This document shows positions 16,067-25,349 of a stretch of DNA of 41,799 bases, in pieces (position 1 is the stretch's first letter; every line of letters begins with the position of its first letter). Where the stretch lies: the NCBI GenBank assembly GCA_024699595.1, contig JAILPG010000227.1, positions 1-41,799 on the forward strand, given 5' to 3'. This stretch comes from Lachnospiraceae bacterium. GTDB lineage: Bacteria > Bacillota_A > Clostridia > Lachnospirales > Lachnospiraceae. A program made the position numbers and the translations under genes. A model generated the notes under the pieces. It searched no databases. It worked only from the letters and a program-made list of their open reading frames with translations, and had not been told where the DNA came from.

Positions 16067-17269
16067 TCAATAAACCCCCACGTTCTTAATAATATGATCT
16101 GCTACTTCTTCGAGAGGAACCACTTCGTTGGTCGCGCCGCTCATCACTACAGCTCTGGGCATACCGTACACCGTACATGTCTCCTCGTCCTGCGCTATCA
16201 CACGCACATTTTTGCTTTTCTTCAGATTGAGTATCCCGGCCGTTCCGTCGCTTCCCATGCCGGTGAGCACCACGCATACGATCTCATCATACTTCGATGC
16301 TGCAAGGGATTCGTACATGTAATTCGCACACGGCTTTACTCCTTCCCTTGTCGGCTCATCGGTATATTTGACGGAGAGCATTCCTGCTCCGGTCGGTGCA
16401 GCGTTTAAATGCATGCCGCCTTTTGCGACATATACATGGCCTTCACGTATCAGTTCACCGTCGACTGCTTCCGTAACGGGAATCTCCCCAAGGGATGAAA
16501 GCCTTTCGGCAAGCGACTTCGTAAATCCTTTTGGCATGTGCTGCACTAAAAGCACCGGTGCCTTTAAGTTCTTCGGAAGTCTCGGGATCACCGACTGGAG
16601 TGCCTTCGGACCGCCTGTGGAGCTTGCTATCGCCACGATCTTTCGTCCGCTCTTTGGAGGCAGCTCCTTTACAAGCCCTCCCGGTACGGATGCCGCACTC
16701 TTTACCCCGGTCCGCTCTGCAGTTGCAGTCGCTTTCACAGTGCCTGTCCCCGCATCCTTAAGATTCCTTGTGATATCTCCCGGCTTGTTGTGGAAGTTCA
16801 CGTCATATCTTGACGTAAACGTCGCAGGCTTTCTTGTGCCCGATGCGGCAGTGGAAAACTGTACCGGCCGTGCAAGTGTTACGGTGTTTAAAAGCTCTAA
16901 AAATCTTAGCTTAAACTCGTCGTTTCTTGCATTGGCAACATTTTCCGGCTTTTTGATGAAGTCTATGGCTCCAAGCTCTAATGCTTCGATCGTCTCTCTT
17001 GCACCTTCGCCCGTTGTTGTGCTTGCCATGAGGACGTTTGCACGGACATTGCTCTTCTGAAGCTCTCTGAGCATGTCGAGTCCCGTCATCTTGGGCATAT
17101 ACACATCCAACACCACAGCGTCGTATTTGTGGGCTACGATCTTCTTGAAGCCTTCCGCGCCATCCTTTGCAATGTCCGCAACCTCAAATCTGTCGTCGGA
17201 ATTGATTATATCACAAAGAACCCTTCTCATGAGTGCAGAGTCATCAATAATAAGGATTTTTTTCTTCAT
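16067..17269 (-). CDS. cheB: Chemotaxis response regulator methylesterase/deamidase CheB
   Basis: The 400-residue protein has an N-terminal receiver domain (acidic pocket Asp-9/10, phosphoacceptor Asp-55 in VVLDVYMP) and a C-terminal methylesterase domain. Its catalytic triad is visible: Ser-217 in ASSTGGP, His-244 in VQHMP, and Asp-341 in GMGSDG. CheB hydrolyses methyl-glutamate on receptors when phosphorylated by CheA, and so resets adaptation. The linker (about 135-205) is long and rich in Thr and Ala. I chose the ATG at 17269 because the receiver begins there and AAGGGG lies upstream; a longer frame from 17317 would overlap the PilZ gene. No cheR is present in the window to complete the pair. 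Confidence 0.95.
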   Translation of the reverse strand: MKKKILIIDDSALMRRVLCDIINSDDRFEVADIAKDGAEGFKKIVAHKYDAVVLDVYMPKMTGLDMLRELQKSNVRANVLMASTTTGEGARETIEALELGAIDFIKKPENVANARNDEFKLRFLELLNTVTLARPVQFSTAASGTRKPATFTSRYDVNFHNKPGDITRNLKDAGTGTVKATATAERTGVKSAASVPGGLVKELPPKSGRKIVAIASSTGGPKALQSVIPRLPKNLKAPVLLVQHMPKGFTKSLAERLSSLGEIPVTEAVDGELIREGHVYVAKGGMHLNAAPTGAGMLSVKYTDEPTREGVKPCANYMYESLAASKYDEIVCVVLTGMGSDGTAGILNLKKSKNVRVIAQDEETCTVYGMPRAVVMSGATNEVVPLEEVADHIIKNVGVY

Positions 17270-17276
17270 TATCTGC

Positions 17277-17999
17277 CTACCCCTTTTCTCTTCGACGGAT
17301 CTTTCGTTCTTCTTCAAATATGTATCTGATTATGCTCTCACGCTCATCCGTTAAGATGTTGATGAACTGTATCCTGTGCTCAAAGGCTCCGGGATTGTTC
17401 TGCATCTCATCGGAATAAAGGACCTTTCCCTTAAGCTTGTACTCATTGAGCTTTCCGCTCACAAACAGGCTGAAGACAAACATGATCTCCGTATCCACGG
17501 GGTATCTTACCCTTGATATGAACCTGGCCCCGCCTCCGGAAATGTCCACCATTATGCCGTTGTTAAAGGTGATATCCGTATCAAGGAACTCAACCTTTTC
17601 CATCTGGTCGGGATTACCCTGTTCCCTGACCTCTCTTGATTTCATGTCAAGGACACAGTTAAGCCTGTAATACTCTCTTCTCTGATATTTTGAAAGGTCG
17701 GTAGTCAGCTCCATGACAAGCACAAAGACATTATCGCTCTTATATCTGTCGATAACTCTTGCCAGACACTGATAAAGACCGGTAGAGGTGTAAAAACATA
17801 TGTTGTATTCACCGTCAACAGGCAGCAAGATCAGCTTCCCGTGTTCCATGGGCATTCCGACCTTTAGCTGATCTTCGGATATAATGTCGAAAACAGTACT
17901 TCTGTATTGTCTCTTTTCGTTCAGTGTCTCGCTCTCTCCGAGAGATTCGATCGTCTCAAGATCGAGCTTGTCTCCTACCTTTACATATTTTGATAACAT
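17277..17999 (-). CDS. YcgR-like PilZ-domain c-di-GMP receptor
   Basis: The 240-residue protein has an N-terminal beta-rich YcgR-type domain (about 5-100) and a C-terminal PilZ domain. The PilZ domain contains the full binding signature: Arg-108 to Arg-112 (RxxxR, in QRREYYRLN) and Asp-152, Ser-154, Gly-157 (DxSxxG, in VDISGGG). It should therefore bind cyclic di-GMP. Proteins of this design act as motor brakes (YcgR of enterics; MotI/DgrA of B. subtilis, which disengages MotA). Its location between flhG and cheB in the operon, unlike in B. subtilis, supports a motility role. The start follows GGAGG, 21 bp after flhG. Confidence 0.9.
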   Translation of the reverse strand: MLSKYVKVGDKLDLETIESLGESETLNEKRQYRSTVFDIISEDQLKVGMPMEHGKLILLPVDGEYNICFYTSTGLYQCLARVIDRYKSDNVFVLVMELTTDLSKYQRREYYRLNCVLDMKSREVREQGNPDQMEKVEFLDTDITFNNGIMVDISGGGARFISRVRYPVDTEIMFVFSLFVSGKLNEYKLKGKVLYSDEMQNNPGAFEHRIQFINILTDERESIIRYIFEEERKIRRREKG

Positions 18000-18020
18000 G
18001 TCTTCCTCCGTGTCACCTGT

Positions 18021-18905
18021 TTACATGAATTTTTTCCCGCGCACCATATTGGCAAAGAATCCCGCCATTCCGTGCTTGTGATATGCCGCAACCGGGTCGC
18101 CTCCCGTAAGGGTGGCTGCAAGAGCCTCGAATGCCATAGAAGACTTGGCATTGGGATTCTCTATGGAAATAGGCGTCTGCTGCATTATCGCCTTTATGAG
18201 CTGGGGGTCTTCGGGTATATGCCCCAGATACTGTATCGGAAGCTTTAAATATCTGCTTACTACGGCATTTAACTTATTAAACAGCTGTTGGCCCTCTTCA
18301 GCTCCCGAAACCTTGTTGGAAATGACCTTTATAAGAGTCATCTCCCGGTTGAATCTGGGATGCCTGTTGAGAGCCTTAAGTAACGAATATGAATCTGTGA
18401 TCGAGGTAGGCTCCGGAGTTGTCACCAAAAGCACCTCACCGCTTGCCACCAAAAACTCGATCACTGCGTCCGAGATACCCGCACCCGTATCTATTATTAT
18501 AACATCAGCAAGTGAATCAAGCTCGGAGAGATTCTGCACGAGATAATTGATGTAATCCCTGCCGAGATTTGACAGTCCCGCTATCCCTGAGCCTCCGGAT
18601 ATAAAACCTATATCCATCGGACCCATGGTGATTATTTCCCTGATATTCTTTCCCTGATATATAAGATCCGAAAGATTGTGTTTGGGCACCGCTCCGAACA
18701 TCACCTCTATATTTGCGAGTCCGAAGTCCGCATCAAAGATTATAACACGCTTTTGAAGCTTTTTTAACTGTACCGCAAGATTTATGGAGACATTGGATTT
18801 GCCGACCCCGCCCTTGCCGCTTGTGACAGTTATCACTCTTGCCACATTCATGGGGATCTGCTCGGATCTCTTGATGATATTTCTTAACTGCTGAGCCTGA
18901 TCCAT
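18021..18905 (-). CDS. flhG: MinD-like ATPase FlhG (YlxH/FleN)
   Basis: The 294-residue protein is a MinD/ParA-type ATPase. The deviant Walker A GKGGVGKS is at 30-37, DADFGLANIE follows, and IIDTGAGIS forms the switch II region. The N-terminus has the DQAxxLR motif that contacts FlhF in this family. FlhG controls flagellar number and location together with the GTPase FlhF, by stimulating its GTP hydrolysis, and can also bind the C-ring proteins FliM/FliY. The gene starts one base after flhF, with AGGAGGT upstream, so the two are translationally linked. A C-terminal amphipathic tail rich in Phe, Met and Lys could contact the membrane. Confidence 0.93.
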   Translation of the reverse strand: MDQAQQLRNIIKRSEQIPMNVARVITVTSGKGGVGKSNVSINLAVQLKKLQKRVIIFDADFGLANIEVMFGAVPKHNLSDLIYQGKNIREIITMGPMDIGFISGGSGIAGLSNLGRDYINYLVQNLSELDSLADVIIIDTGAGISDAVIEFLVASGEVLLVTTPEPTSITDSYSLLKALNRHPRFNREMTLIKVISNKVSGAEEGQQLFNKLNAVVSRYLKLPIQYLGHIPEDPQLIKAIMQQTPISIENPNAKSSMAFEALAATLTGGDPVAAYHKHGMAGFFANMVRGKKFM

Positions 18906-18906
18906 C

Positions 18907-20166
18907 CTACTTACCTCCTAACAGCTGCTTAACCGTGTTTTGCGGTGAAAACGGTTCGATATCATCCGGAACGCTCTGACCGCAGGTAACATAAGAAATG
19001 TCCGCGCCCGTATATCTCCTGACATTATAGAGATTTCCGAGAGCAGAGGTTTCATCAAGCTTGGTGAAGATCAGTTTATAACCTTCAAACTCCGAATAGG
19101 CATCCACGATATTTAAAAGATCCCTGTATTTTGTCGTAGCCGAGATCACAAGGAAGATCTCCTTTTCCATGTCATCGCCGACACATTCGATGAACCTGGC
19201 CATGTTGGTCTTAAGCTCATCGTTTTTATGCGAATGACCTGCCGTATCCACAAGTATGTAGTCATACTGTCTGAATGCTTCAATGGCTTCGGTCATCTCC
19301 TCGGGGGTATATATGATCCTGAAGGGAATGTTCAGTATGCCCGCATAAGTTCTTAACTGCTCAGCGGCTCCGACCCTGTAGGTATCCGCGGTAAGCAGGG
19401 CCACCTTCTTTTTGTCGCTCACACACAGATTGGATGCGATCTTTGCGATCGTGGTCGTCTTACCTACTCCGGTGGGTCCTATGAAAAAGACGATCTTGGC
19501 TCCGTTTTCCGCACCCTTTAAATGCTTCTGCTGGCCGAACTTAAGGATCATCTTCTGATATACGTTTGACAGGATGAAATCAAGGGCAGAATCATCATCA
19601 GCTGCCTTTCCCGCTTCATCTATTATCTCATTTGCATATTTTTCCGCCACTTCATTGTCGATGAGAGTATTATATATAAGCCTCAGACAGGATATCTGCT
19701 TGTCATCCGAGGAAAGCTCCTTTCCTTCGCTTTCCTTGCTGAGCTGCTTTTCGATAAAGCTCTGCAGATTGTCAAGCTTTTCCTCAAGAAGCCTGTCTCC
19801 GGGAATCGTGCTTCTCTTAACCGGTGGCTCCTCTTCCTCTTTTGGCTTGTCCGCCGATATCTTAAACAGCTTTCCGGGATCTATTTCCTCATCTGCCGCC
19901 AAATCGATGCCGGAACCCGCCTGACTCTTTGCCGGGGCGCTCATCGTATTTATCGGCTTTATCGGAGTCACGGGCCTGAAGGGCATCCTCTCCTTCTCGT
20001 CCTCAAGCGCAACGGTAACTTCGATCTTTGCACGTCTGAAAATGGAAAAAAGACCCTTCTTTCGGGCATTTCTTACATTCATTATGACGACGCCGTTTCC
20101 AAGCTCTTTTTTCGCTAAAGCTACGGCCTCTTCCTCGGTTTTTCCCTCAAACTTCTTTATTATCAT
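18907..20166 (-). CDS. flhF: SRP-type GTPase FlhF
   Basis: The 419-residue protein has the FlhF layout. A basic N-terminal B domain (1-55) begins MIIKKFEGKTEEEA. A variable linker (60-150) follows, then the helical N and GTPase G domains (about 155-415) with P-loop GPTGVGKT (230-237), DTAGHS (307-312) and TKLD (368-371). FlhF is the third SRP GTPase after Ffh and FtsY and places new flagella. The start ATG overlaps the flhA stop by one base (TAATG), which indicates tight coupling. Confidence 0.95.
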   Translation of the reverse strand: MIIKKFEGKTEEEAVALAKKELGNGVVIMNVRNARKKGLFSIFRRAKIEVTVALEDEKERMPFRPVTPIKPINTMSAPAKSQAGSGIDLAADEEIDPGKLFKISADKPKEEEEPPVKRSTIPGDRLLEEKLDNLQSFIEKQLSKESEGKELSSDDKQISCLRLIYNTLIDNEVAEKYANEIIDEAGKAADDDSALDFILSNVYQKMILKFGQQKHLKGAENGAKIVFFIGPTGVGKTTTIAKIASNLCVSDKKKVALLTADTYRVGAAEQLRTYAGILNIPFRIIYTPEEMTEAIEAFRQYDYILVDTAGHSHKNDELKTNMARFIECVGDDMEKEIFLVISATTKYRDLLNIVDAYSEFEGYKLIFTKLDETSALGNLYNVRRYTGADISYVTCGQSVPDDIEPFSPQNTVKQLLGGK

Positions 20167-22220
20167 TATGCTGTTACCATCCCGACGGACTGCAGATTGA
20201 TATTACTGTCTATCTCATTGTAGGAGATCACTATAAGATCCTTGTAGTAATCCTCCGTAAGCTTTTTAAAGTAGAGCCTTACTATGGGCGAGGTTATGAT
20301 GATCGGATTCTTGCCAAGGTTTTCAAGCTTTGCGGTCTCAGTTCCGACTGACTGCATTATGGCCTTGGTCCTTTCGGGATCAAGTGTTAAGTATGCACCC
20401 TGCTCCGTCTGCTTGACACTGCTCATGATCTCCTGCTCGATCTTGGGATCAAGGGTCACTACGCTCGTTGTATCATTCGGCGTAAAGAATTTGGCGGAAA
20501 TGGCACGTTTAAGCGACTGACGCACATATTCCGTAAGGACGTCCGTATCCCTTGTTACCACTGCATGATCGGCAAGGGTCTCGAAAATTGTCGAGAGATC
20601 CCTTATGGATATGCCCTCGCTCAAAAGGTTCTGAAGGACCTTCTGGATCTCGCCTATACCGAGAAGCTTCGGTGTAAGCTCGTCGACAACCGAAGGAGAA
20701 TTCTCCTTGACATTGTTGACAAGATTCTGCACATCCTGTCTCGTAAGAAGCTCCGCGATATGCTGCCTGATCACTTCGGTAAGATGAGTGGCTATGATGC
20801 TCGGCGGATCCACAACTGTGTATCCGAGGCTCTCCGCCCTCTCTCTCTGTGATTCGGTGATCCACTTGGCCGGCAGATGGAAGGAAGGTTCAAAGGTATC
20901 GATACCCGATATCTCCTCCTCCACAAAGCCCGGATTCATGGCCATGTAGTGATCGAACAGTATCTCACCCTCGCTCACCTGAATGCCTTTTATCTTGATG
21001 ATGTACTGGTTGGGATTAAGCTGTATATTATCCCTGAGTCTTATGATCGGAACAACGGTACCAAGCTCGATAGCGATCTGCCTTCTGATCATTACGACTC
21101 TGTCAAGCAGGTCACCGCCCTGGTTAACATCCGCAAGAGGTATGATACCGTATCCAAACTCAAGCTCGATAGGGTCCACCTGCAAAAGCGAAGTGACATT
21201 TTCGGGCTTTCTTACCTCCTCGGCCTCAGCCTCCGACTCATCCACCTTTGCTTCGACGCTTTCCTCCATCGTGAGCGTCGATACATATCTTCCGGATAAG
21301 ATAAAAATTATTCCGATCGCAAGGAAAAGAACCACATTAAGCGGTGTAACCACTCCGAGGAAGCCGATCACGCCGCCCACGAAGTACAGAGCCTTGGGCA
21401 TTCCGAAGATCTGGCCGACTACGGCGCCTCCGAATTCCTGCTCCTTGCTGCCCTTGGTAATGAGGATACCGGTTGACAGCGCTATTATAAGCGAAGGTAT
21501 CTGGCTGACAAGGCCGTCACCTATCGTAAGTATCGTATATCTCTGGGCCGCTTCCCCTATGCTCATCCCGGCATTTAACACACCGGTTGCGATACCGCCG
21601 ACAACGTTTACCGCGGTGATGATAAGACCCGAGGTCGAATCACCTTTTACATACTTAACGGCACCGTCCATGGCTCCGAAGAAATTGGACTCTTCCTGTA
21701 TCTTGTCCCTGCGCCGCTTTGCCTCGGCATCATCTATCGCGCCGGTATTCAGATCCGCATCTATTGCCATCTGTTTACCGGGCATCGCATCAAGCGTAAA
21801 TCTTGCGGTAACTTCCGCGATCCTCTCAGTACCTTTGTTGATGACCATGAACTGGATGATTATCAGGATGATGAAGATTATGGCTCCTATTACCAGATCA
21901 CCGCCGCCGACGAAATTACCGAAGGTCTCAACCACGTTTCCGGGATTTCCGGTCGTAAGTATGAGTCTTGTGGAGGATACGTTTAAGGATATCCTGAATA
22001 TCGTAGAAAAGAGCAGTATCGTAGGGAAATTGCTCATATCAAGGACTTCCTTGCAGAACATGCAGTTAAACAGGATGGCAAAAGAAATAGCCATATCAAC
22101 CGCAAGGCAGATATCAAGGATAGTAGAGCTTATAGGAACTATTAAGAATATGAAGGCAAATAAGAGGTACAGAGCTATACCCACATCCGCCTTTCCGATT
22201 TTCATTCCCGCAATATTCAT
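20166..22220 (-). CDS. flhA: Flagellar export gate protein FlhA
   Basis: The 684-residue protein has an N-terminal membrane half (about 15-325, some eight hydrophobic segments) and a C-terminal cytoplasmic half. The FHIPEP family signature AEVTARFTLDAMPGKQM sits at 135-151, followed by acidic DADL, in the loop implicated in proton-driven export. The cytoplasmic domain (about 350-684) forms the nonameric ring that docks chaperone-substrate complexes. The linker between the halves is acidic. The gene follows flhB by 12 bp, with AGAGGT upstream of the ATG. Confidence 0.97.
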   Translation of the reverse strand: MNIAGMKIGKADVGIALYLLFAFIFLIVPISSTILDICLAVDMAISFAILFNCMFCKEVLDMSNFPTILLFSTIFRISLNVSSTRLILTTGNPGNVVETFGNFVGGGDLVIGAIIFIILIIIQFMVINKGTERIAEVTARFTLDAMPGKQMAIDADLNTGAIDDAEAKRRRDKIQEESNFFGAMDGAVKYVKGDSTSGLIITAVNVVGGIATGVLNAGMSIGEAAQRYTILTIGDGLVSQIPSLIIALSTGILITKGSKEQEFGGAVVGQIFGMPKALYFVGGVIGFLGVVTPLNVVLFLAIGIIFILSGRYVSTLTMEESVEAKVDESEAEAEEVRKPENVTSLLQVDPIELEFGYGIIPLADVNQGGDLLDRVVMIRRQIAIELGTVVPIIRLRDNIQLNPNQYIIKIKGIQVSEGEILFDHYMAMNPGFVEEEISGIDTFEPSFHLPAKWITESQRERAESLGYTVVDPPSIIATHLTEVIRQHIAELLTRQDVQNLVNNVKENSPSVVDELTPKLLGIGEIQKVLQNLLSEGISIRDLSTIFETLADHAVVTRDTDVLTEYVRQSLKRAISAKFFTPNDTTSVVTLDPKIEQEIMSSVKQTEQGAYLTLDPERTKAIMQSVGTETAKLENLGKNPIIITSPIVRLYFKKLTEDYYKDLIVISYNEIDSNINLQSVGMVTA

Positions 22221-22232
22221 TAGAAACTACCT

Positions 22233-23369
22233 CTATGCTGTCCGTTTGTTGTAGATGACCGCGAGTATCTCCGCAACCATCTGATACAATTCCTTAGGGA
22301 TCATCGCTCCCAGTTCAACATTGTAATACAGCATCCTTGCAAGCGGCTTGTTTTCGACTATCTCGACATTGTGAGCCTTTGCCTCTTCCTTGATCTTTGC
22401 CGCAAGAAAATCCTCACCTTTTGCAACCACGTACGGAGCGTCACAGACATCGGGGTCATATTTGATCGCAACCGCAAAATGCGTGGGGTTCGTGATGACA
22501 ACATCCGCCTTGGGAACGGCCTGCATCATACGTCTTCTTGATGCTTCCATCATCCTCTGCTTCTGTTTACCCTTGATTGCCGGATCTCCTTCGGCGTTCT
22601 TGTACTCGTCCTTGACCTCCTGCTTCGTCATCTTTATGTCTTCATGGTGTTTATGCTTCTGATAGGCATAATCCCCGAATCCGACAATGATATAAAACAT
22701 ACTCGTCTTGATGCCCATGTTGATCACGATGTTCCCAAAGCTCTGTATGGCACTGACAAGTGACATATCGTACAGATTGAGGATCGTCGGGATCTCGCCT
22801 ATCAGTGTCGAGTAAGCTATCCCGCCGATTATCGCGATCATTATCATGGACTTTAACAGATCCACAAGCTTGCTCTTTGAAAAAAGCTTCTTCACTCCGC
22901 TTAACGGATTGAGTTTGCTAAGCTTTGGCTTTAAGGGCTTGGTCGTAACCTTCCATTTTACCTGCACGAGGTCTACCACAAAGGCAGTCACGAAAGCAAC
23001 GAGCAGAAACGGAAGCAAAAAGGTGAGGATATTTAATACCGTGCCCATGAAAAGCTTTCTGAAGGTAAGTACAGGCACCTCTCCCCCGACAAGCGTTGTA
23101 TAATCCGTTATGTTGCCGTATACCCCGTTAAATGTCTCCATGAACCTGAATCCGAGGGTTCCGCTGTAAAATTTAAGCAGAAGAAAAAGCGCAAGCAGAC
23201 TGATCGATGAATACAGATCCTTGCTCTTTGCGACATTTCCCTCTTTACGGGTATCTTCCTTCTTTTTGCTGGTGGGTTCCTCTGTTTTTTCTCCGCCGGG
23301 ACCCTCTTTTGCAAAAAACTGAAGATCGAGCTCAAATATGAAGCTGTCCCTTATCAAATCCCCGTCCAT
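22233..23369 (-). CDS. flhB: Flagellar export switch protein FlhB
   Basis: The 378-residue protein has four membrane segments (roughly 52-72, 108-135, 170-192, 205-232) and a cytoplasmic C-terminal domain with the autocleavage motif NPTH at 294-297. Cleavage there lets the export gate change from rod/hook to filament substrates, in concert with FliK, which is also encoded here. The N-terminus carries an extension, DLQFFAKEGPGGEKTEEPT, before the family start; this LQFFA prefix is common in clostridial FlhB. The ATG at 23369 has GAGGGG upstream. Confidence 0.97.
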   Translation of the reverse strand: MDGDLIRDSFIFELDLQFFAKEGPGGEKTEEPTSKKKEDTRKEGNVAKSKDLYSSISLLALFLLLKFYSGTLGFRFMETFNGVYGNITDYTTLVGGEVPVLTFRKLFMGTVLNILTFLLPFLLVAFVTAFVVDLVQVKWKVTTKPLKPKLSKLNPLSGVKKLFSKSKLVDLLKSMIMIAIIGGIAYSTLIGEIPTILNLYDMSLVSAIQSFGNIVINMGIKTSMFYIIVGFGDYAYQKHKHHEDIKMTKQEVKDEYKNAEGDPAIKGKQKQRMMEASRRRMMQAVPKADVVITNPTHFAVAIKYDPDVCDAPYVVAKGEDFLAAKIKEEAKAHNVEIVENKPLARMLYYNVELGAMIPKELYQMVAEILAVIYNKRTA

Positions 23370-23396
23370 GCAAATCCCCTCATTTACAAAGAACCG

Positions 23397-24176
23397 TCAG
23401 GTCATGCTCTCTACCATGGCCGTCATCATTACCTTCATCTCCTTAAAGATGTATTCGGAAGCCGTTGGCAGAAATCCGACCGTTAAAAAGATCACTGTAA
23501 GTCCGACCGTGAGCTTTATCTGTATTCCGACGGAAAACATGTTGATCTGCGGCGCCGTCTTTACAAGTATTCCAAGGACACAGTTGACAAGCATTATCGA
23601 TACTATGACCGGTATGCATATCCTGAAGGATATGCTCATATAATCGCTTAAGAACAGTATTATGTTCCTTGTAAGCTTATTCGAATCAAATACGGCTCCC
23701 CCAAGCGGTATAAGATTATAGGTCTCTACGATCGCCCTTATAAAGTAATAGTGCATTCCCGAGATGACCATGATCAGAGTGACTCCGTACTGGTATACCG
23801 TCCCGGTAAAACCCGTCGCCTCCCTCGTGGAAGGATCAAAGAGCTGTACCATCGATATACCTATCTCCATATCGGCGATACGCCCTGCAAATGCCACGAT
23901 GGAATCACAGATGTTTGCTCCTATGCCGATTATGAGTCCGCAGATAGCCTCCTTAAGCACCAAAGCCGTGTATCCGTACAAAGTGCTGTAATGGATCTCC
24001 TGTGCGGGCAGCACGCCGTATATCAGATATGACACAAACAGTGCAAATCCTGCCTTGAATCTCCTCGGAACATTTCTTGATGACAGAACGGGGCAGGTCA
24101 CTGCAAAACATGACATCCTCGTAAATATCAGAAGAAACCGTTCCAGATCTTCATAGGAAAACGAGTAGTTGAACAT
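23397..24176 (-). CDS. fliR: Flagellar export gate protein FliR
   Basis: The 259-residue protein is an integral membrane protein with about six hydrophobic segments and the family pattern RMSCFAVTCPVL near the N-terminus, GLIIGIGANI in the middle and FDPSTREATG. FliR joins FliP and FliQ in the helical export-gate core. The ATG at 24176 follows GTGAGGGCGG, 15 bp after fliQ. Length and context match the family. Confidence 0.95.
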   Translation of the reverse strand: MFNYSFSYEDLERFLLIFTRMSCFAVTCPVLSSRNVPRRFKAGFALFVSYLIYGVLPAQEIHYSTLYGYTALVLKEAICGLIIGIGANICDSIVAFAGRIADMEIGISMVQLFDPSTREATGFTGTVYQYGVTLIMVISGMHYYFIRAIVETYNLIPLGGAVFDSNKLTRNIILFLSDYMSISFRICIPVIVSIMLVNCVLGILVKTAPQINMFSVGIQIKLTVGLTVIFLTVGFLPTASEYIFKEMKVMMTAMVESMT

Positions 24177-24191
24177 CCGCCCTCACCCGTA

Positions 24192-24455
24192 TCATATATA
24201 CATCGAGAAATTAAAAAGCTCTTCCATCAGACCGGTTATATTTCCGGCTATCCAGTGTCCCAAAAGCATTATTATCAAAAAGATCCCGATAAATTTGGGA
24301 ACGAAGGTAAGCGTCTGCTCCTGGATCGATGTGACGGTCTGGAAAATACTTACTAAAAGTCCCAGCGTCAGGGATGTAAGTAACATCGGCATGGCCGAAA
24401 TGATAACCGTATAAAGCGTTGTCCTTACAATACCGGTGACCTGATCAACAGTCAT
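24192..24455 (-). CDS. fliQ: Flagellar export gate protein FliQ
   Basis: The 87-residue protein has the two hydrophobic hairpin helices of FliQ (about 15-40 and 52-74), with the conserved LGLLVSIFQTVTSIQEQTL between and around them. FliQ packs around the FliP-FliR core in the export gate. The ATG at 24455 is preceded by GGGGGT, 12 bp after fliP. Confidence 0.95.
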   Translation of the reverse strand: MTVDQVTGIVRTTLYTVIISAMPMLLTSLTLGLLVSIFQTVTSIQEQTLTFVPKFIGIFLIIMLLGHWIAGNITGLMEELFNFSMYI

Positions 24456-24467
24456 CTCTTATACCCC

Positions 24468-25349
24468 CTAATAAAATGTCCTCACAAGATTTACTATTAT
24501 AAGATTCCATCCGTCCGCGAGCACGAAAAGAAGGATCTTAAACGGCATCGAAATGGTCGTGGGCGGTAACATCATCATACCCATCGACATAAGGGTCGCG
24601 GCGACGACCATATCGATAACGATAAACGGGATGTATACGAGGAAGCCTATGATAAAGGCTGTCCTTAACTCGCTTATCATGAATGCGGGTACTAAAACCC
24701 TGGTAGGGATGTCATCCACGCTTTCCACGGATTCGATACCCTCTATGTCAAGAAACAGTCTTGCATCCTTGGTCTGGGTCTGACCGTACATGAATTCCCG
24801 AAGCGGAACGAGGGCCGTATCTATAAATTCCTTCTGCTCGATCTCTCCGGCTTCGAAAGGCTTTATAGCCGTCTCGTTTATCTGCGTGAAAACGGGATTC
24901 ATAATAAAAAAAGTCAGAAACAGCGTGAGTCCAACAAGCACCTGATTGGGAGGCGCAGTCTGAGTACCCAGTGCGGTTCTGACAAAATGCAGCACGATCA
25001 GGATTCGCGTAAACGATGTCATCATGATGACTAACATCGGCGCCAGAGCCACCAGGGTCAGAGTGATAAGTATCCTGAGAGTTCCCGACAGATTTCCCCT
25101 GCTGTCCTGATAGGTAATGGACAGATTGTTGGAAACATTCAGTTCTCTCAGATCTTCAGCATCCTCTGCCGATCCGGGCTCATTAATGATCGTATTGTAT
25201 TCGTTTATTCCATTATTATCGGTTATTCCAAGATCGTTAACATCCGCCGCCCTGACCCTTGAAGCGGTAAAAAGGGTGACAGATATAAAAGCGACAAGGT
25301 AAAACACGATGATAAGAGCTTTGCTTATCCGTTTCCGCTCATGCCTCAT
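24468..25349 (-). CDS. fliP: Flagellar export gate protein FliP
   Basis: The 293-residue protein begins with a signal-like segment (about 12-35, ending VRAAD), then an extracytoplasmic linker of some 55 residues that is longer than usual. The FliP core follows, with FTRILIVLHFVRTALGTQTAPPNQVL, the FMxxY-type REFMYGQT region, and PAFMISELRTAFIIGF. FliP forms the pentameric core of the export channel. The ATG overlaps the fliO stop by four bases (ATGA), indicating coupling. Confidence 0.96.
   Translation of the reverse strand: MRHERKRISKALIIVFYLVAFISVTLFTASRVRAADVNDLGITDNNGINEYNTIINEPGSAEDAEDLRELNVSNNLSITYQDSRGNLSGTLRILITLTLVALAPMLVIMMTSFTRILIVLHFVRTALGTQTAPPNQVLVGLTLFLTFFIMNPVFTQINETAIKPFEAGEIEQKEFIDTALVPLREFMYGQTQTKDARLFLDIEGIESVESVDDIPTRVLVPAFMISELRTAFIIGFLVYIPFIVIDMVVAATLMSMGMMMLPPTTISMPFKILLFVLADGWNLIIVNLVRTFY

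Noticed and set aside
20983..22254. Long open frame (423 codons) on the + strand
   Set aside because: It lies wholly antisense to flhA, whose product matches its family over its full length. The translated antisense protein has low complexity and no recognisable motif, and no ribosome binding site stands out.
23871..23880. GCCGATAT on the minus strand inside fliR, sigma-28 -10-like
   Set aside because: It is within coding sequence (RIADMEIG), with no matched TAAA box at 15 bases found; likely chance.
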